64,000 bases of DNA from contig NZ_CP090446.1 of NCBI RefSeq assembly GCF_021442025.1, positions 1,612,001 to 1,676,000 of the forward strand. The letters run 5' to 3'. The DNA is from Sphingobacterium sp. SRCM116780 (GTDB taxonomy: Bacteria; Bacteroidota; Bacteroidia; Sphingobacteriales; Sphingobacteriaceae). The notes under the pieces are model-generated. The model was given only the letters and a program-made list of their open reading frames with translations. It did not search any database and was not told where the DNA came from. This document shows, piece after piece, positions 62,736-64,000 of this stretch; the stretch's first letter is position 1, and every line of letters begins with the position of its first letter. The position numbers were made by a program, and so were the translations under genes.

Positions 62736-63547
62736 TATAAATCAATCGGATAATAGATATCACCAAATTCCTTCAAATGATCCAGTACAATGGGTTTTTC
62801 AAAAAGTCCGTAAACAGAGGACCCGGAACCGGACATAGATGCAAATAGCGCACCCGATGTATATAGGGCTTCTTTCAATTTCTTGATTTTTGGAAACTGT
62901 TCAAAGATCCCCTCTTCAAAATCATTTTTTAAATAATATTTCCATTCTTGTATTGGCAGTTGCGTAATTGATTTTAAATCAAATTCCGATTTTCTTACTT
63001 GCACTCCACGATATGCTTCTGCAGTAGCAATATGAATATTCGGATTAATCAGCACCATATAATAAGTACTCAAATCTAAATCTATTGGAGAGAAATCAGT
63101 ACCGATACCTGTTGCATATACAGGTTTATTTTCAATGAAGAATGGGCAATCAGCACCTAGCTGCTTTGCATATAGCTGCAGTTGTGTTGTTGTGATATCA
63201 AGATTAAAGGTTTCATTCAACATTTTAAGTACGAATGCTGCATCAGCAGATCCTCCCCCTAGTCCAGCACCAATTGGAATTTGCTTAATTAAATGAATAG
63301 TAACCGCTGGAATGTCAAAATCTTGCTTTAATAGCTTGTATGCTTTTTCACACAGATTAGCACCATGACCAGGAATAGGTATTCCATCGGAATGAAAAGT
63401 TATTTCACCTGATTTTGAAGGTGTTATTTCCACAGCGTCATAGATTTTAACGGGATAAAATATGGTCTCCAAATCATGATACCCATCCGATCGTTTATGA
63501 ACAACATGAAGACCAAGATTTATTTTAGCATTTGCAAAAGACAGCAT
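62735..63547 (-). CDS. ispE: 4-(cytidine 5'-diphospho)-2-C-methyl-D-erythritol kinase
   Basis: GHMP kinase of the MEP isoprenoid pathway; phosphorylates CDP-methylerythritol. The 270 residues are full length. Motifs are the N-terminal FANAKINLGLHV (Lys8), the ATP-binding PIGAGLGGGSADAA (91-104), LGADCPFF with the catalytic Asp, and the C-terminal MSGSGSSVYGLF. It is followed by no further isoprenoid gene. It converges on the ATP-cone nuclease gene, and the NUDIX gene is upstream on the same strand. Confidence 0.97.
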   Translation of the reverse strand: MLSFANAKINLGLHVVHKRSDGYHDLETIFYPVKIYDAVEITPSKSGEITFHSDGIPIPGHGANLCEKAYKLLKQDFDIPAVTIHLIKQIPIGAGLGGGSADAAFVLKMLNETFNLDITTTQLQLYAKQLGADCPFFIENKPVYATGIGTDFSPIDLDLSTYYMVLINPNIHIATAEAYRGVQVRKSEFDLKSITQLPIQEWKYYLKNDFEEGIFEQFPKIKKLKEALYTSGALFASMSGSGSSVYGLFEKPIVLDHLKEFGDIYYPIDL

Positions 63548-63594
63548 AACGTGTACGTGATAAAAGATAGTGTTATAAAATTATATAATCTATT

Positions 63595-64000
63595 TTAATA
63601 TTCAAAAGTTCCTGCCAACCAAATAGGTACAGTAAATTCTTCTAGAAGGTGAGCCAATTTGTACTCTTTATAGTTAGTGACTGTTAGCCAAATTGCTTCT
63701 TCAATTTCTGCTTGGGGAATTAGGTTAAGATTTTCTTTTAATTCCAGACGAAATATCTCTCCTCTTACGATGGTATCGGATTCATTCACCGCTTCTGTTT
63801 CATGAAATCCTAAATATTCCAATTCTTTTAAAACTACGGTTAAGTTAAGCTCTTCTTTTAATTCTCTTACAAGGGCTTGTGAAGATAATTCTCCTTTTTC
63901 AATTTTACCTCCAGGCAACATATAATAGGAAGATTTTCTTTTCCTTACTACTAGCAATCGATTTTCAGGATCGACAATCATCGCCCCTGCTAAATATAGC
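63595..64000 (-). CDS. NUDIX hydrolase (5' end outside window)
   Basis: The reading frame is open to the window edge; residues LYLAGAMIVDPENRLLVVRK precede or include the internal ATG at 63981, so the true start lies beyond 64000. The NUDIX box GGKIEKGELSSQALVRELKE (then ELNL) matches G-x5-E-x7-R-E-x2-E-E. Nudix enzymes hydrolyse nucleoside diphosphates linked to another moiety, often as housecleaning. The remaining 100 residues form the usual fold. It lies 47 nt upstream of ispE on the same strand and could be cotranscribed. The substrate is unknown. Confidence 0.9.
   Translation of the reverse strand, partial: LYLAGAMIVDPENRLLVVRKRKSSYYMLPGGKIEKGELSSQALVRELKEELNLTVVLKELEYLGFHETEAVNESDTIVRGEIFRLELKENLNLIPQAEIEEAIWLTVTNYKEYKLAHLLEEFTVPIWLAGTFEY

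Overview
This is a low-GC chromosomal segment from a member of the Bacteroidota, most likely a Sphingobacterium-like member of the Sphingobacteriaceae. The evidence is a SusC/SusD pair, several DUF and GLPGLI families typical of the phylum, and many start sites preceded by the phylum's -7 box TAnnTTTG rather than by Shine-Dalgarno sites. No rRNA, tRNA, CRISPR array, prophage or intact insertion sequence was recognised. Both edges cut genes: a RecD/Dda-like helicase on the left and a NUDIX hydrolase on the right.

Layout. 0-5.4 kb: helicase, secreted S9 dipeptidyl peptidase, a helical protein of unknown function, ruvB. 5.4-8.8 kb: a minus-strand run pdxH-nuoC-nuoD, a putative small RNA, and a dolichol-phosphate-mannose-synthase-like glycosyltransferase that leads into ruvB. 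8.9-16.6 kb: yqgE, a cold-shock protein, an AraC regulator with an aldo/keto reductase, a GNAT-nitrilase fusion, M42 peptidase with DUF3467, and lgt. 16.8-21.1 kb: a large Oar-like TonB-dependent protein and a secreted esterase. 21.2-25.5 kb: sbcD-sbcC. 25.6-35.5 kb: housekeeping genes (DUF937, M48 lipoprotein, plsY, nadC, DUF4783, gpmI, a lipoprotein, a TPR protein, lon).

36.1-44.8 kb is a minus-strand polysaccharide-utilisation-type locus: susC, susD, two paralogous formylglycine sulfatases, then a rhodanese-thioredoxin fusion. It points to uptake and desulfation of a sulfated glycan. No regulator and no sulfatase-maturing enzyme lie beside it; a structured leader of about 285 nt precedes susC. 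45.3-47.5 kb is the most accessory-looking part: three unrecognised membrane proteins, then a compact inverted-repeat element with 11-bp iterons and a perfect 19-bp palindrome. 47.5-64 kb returns to core genes (Rieske protein, ychF, a PNGase F-like glycoamidase, riboflavin synthase, ClC channel with oxyR, an S46 DPP11-like peptidase, FAD oxidoreductase, rhlE, TSUP permease, an ATP-cone nuclease, ispE, NUDIX).

The most novel signal is a repeated promoter-RNA-terminator cassette at about 6.25-6.32, 51.0-51.09 and 51.2-51.28 kb. Each copy has a -7 box at the same spacing, a 26-nt transcribed segment that is almost identical, and then an intrinsic terminator whose stem differs between loci. A fourth, related leader with its own terminator precedes the PNGase gene. 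I read these as a family of small RNAs of about 65 nt. The peptidases (S9, S46, M42, M48), the glycoamidase and the sulfatases together suggest a saprophyte that lives on proteins, glycoproteins and sulfated glycans.
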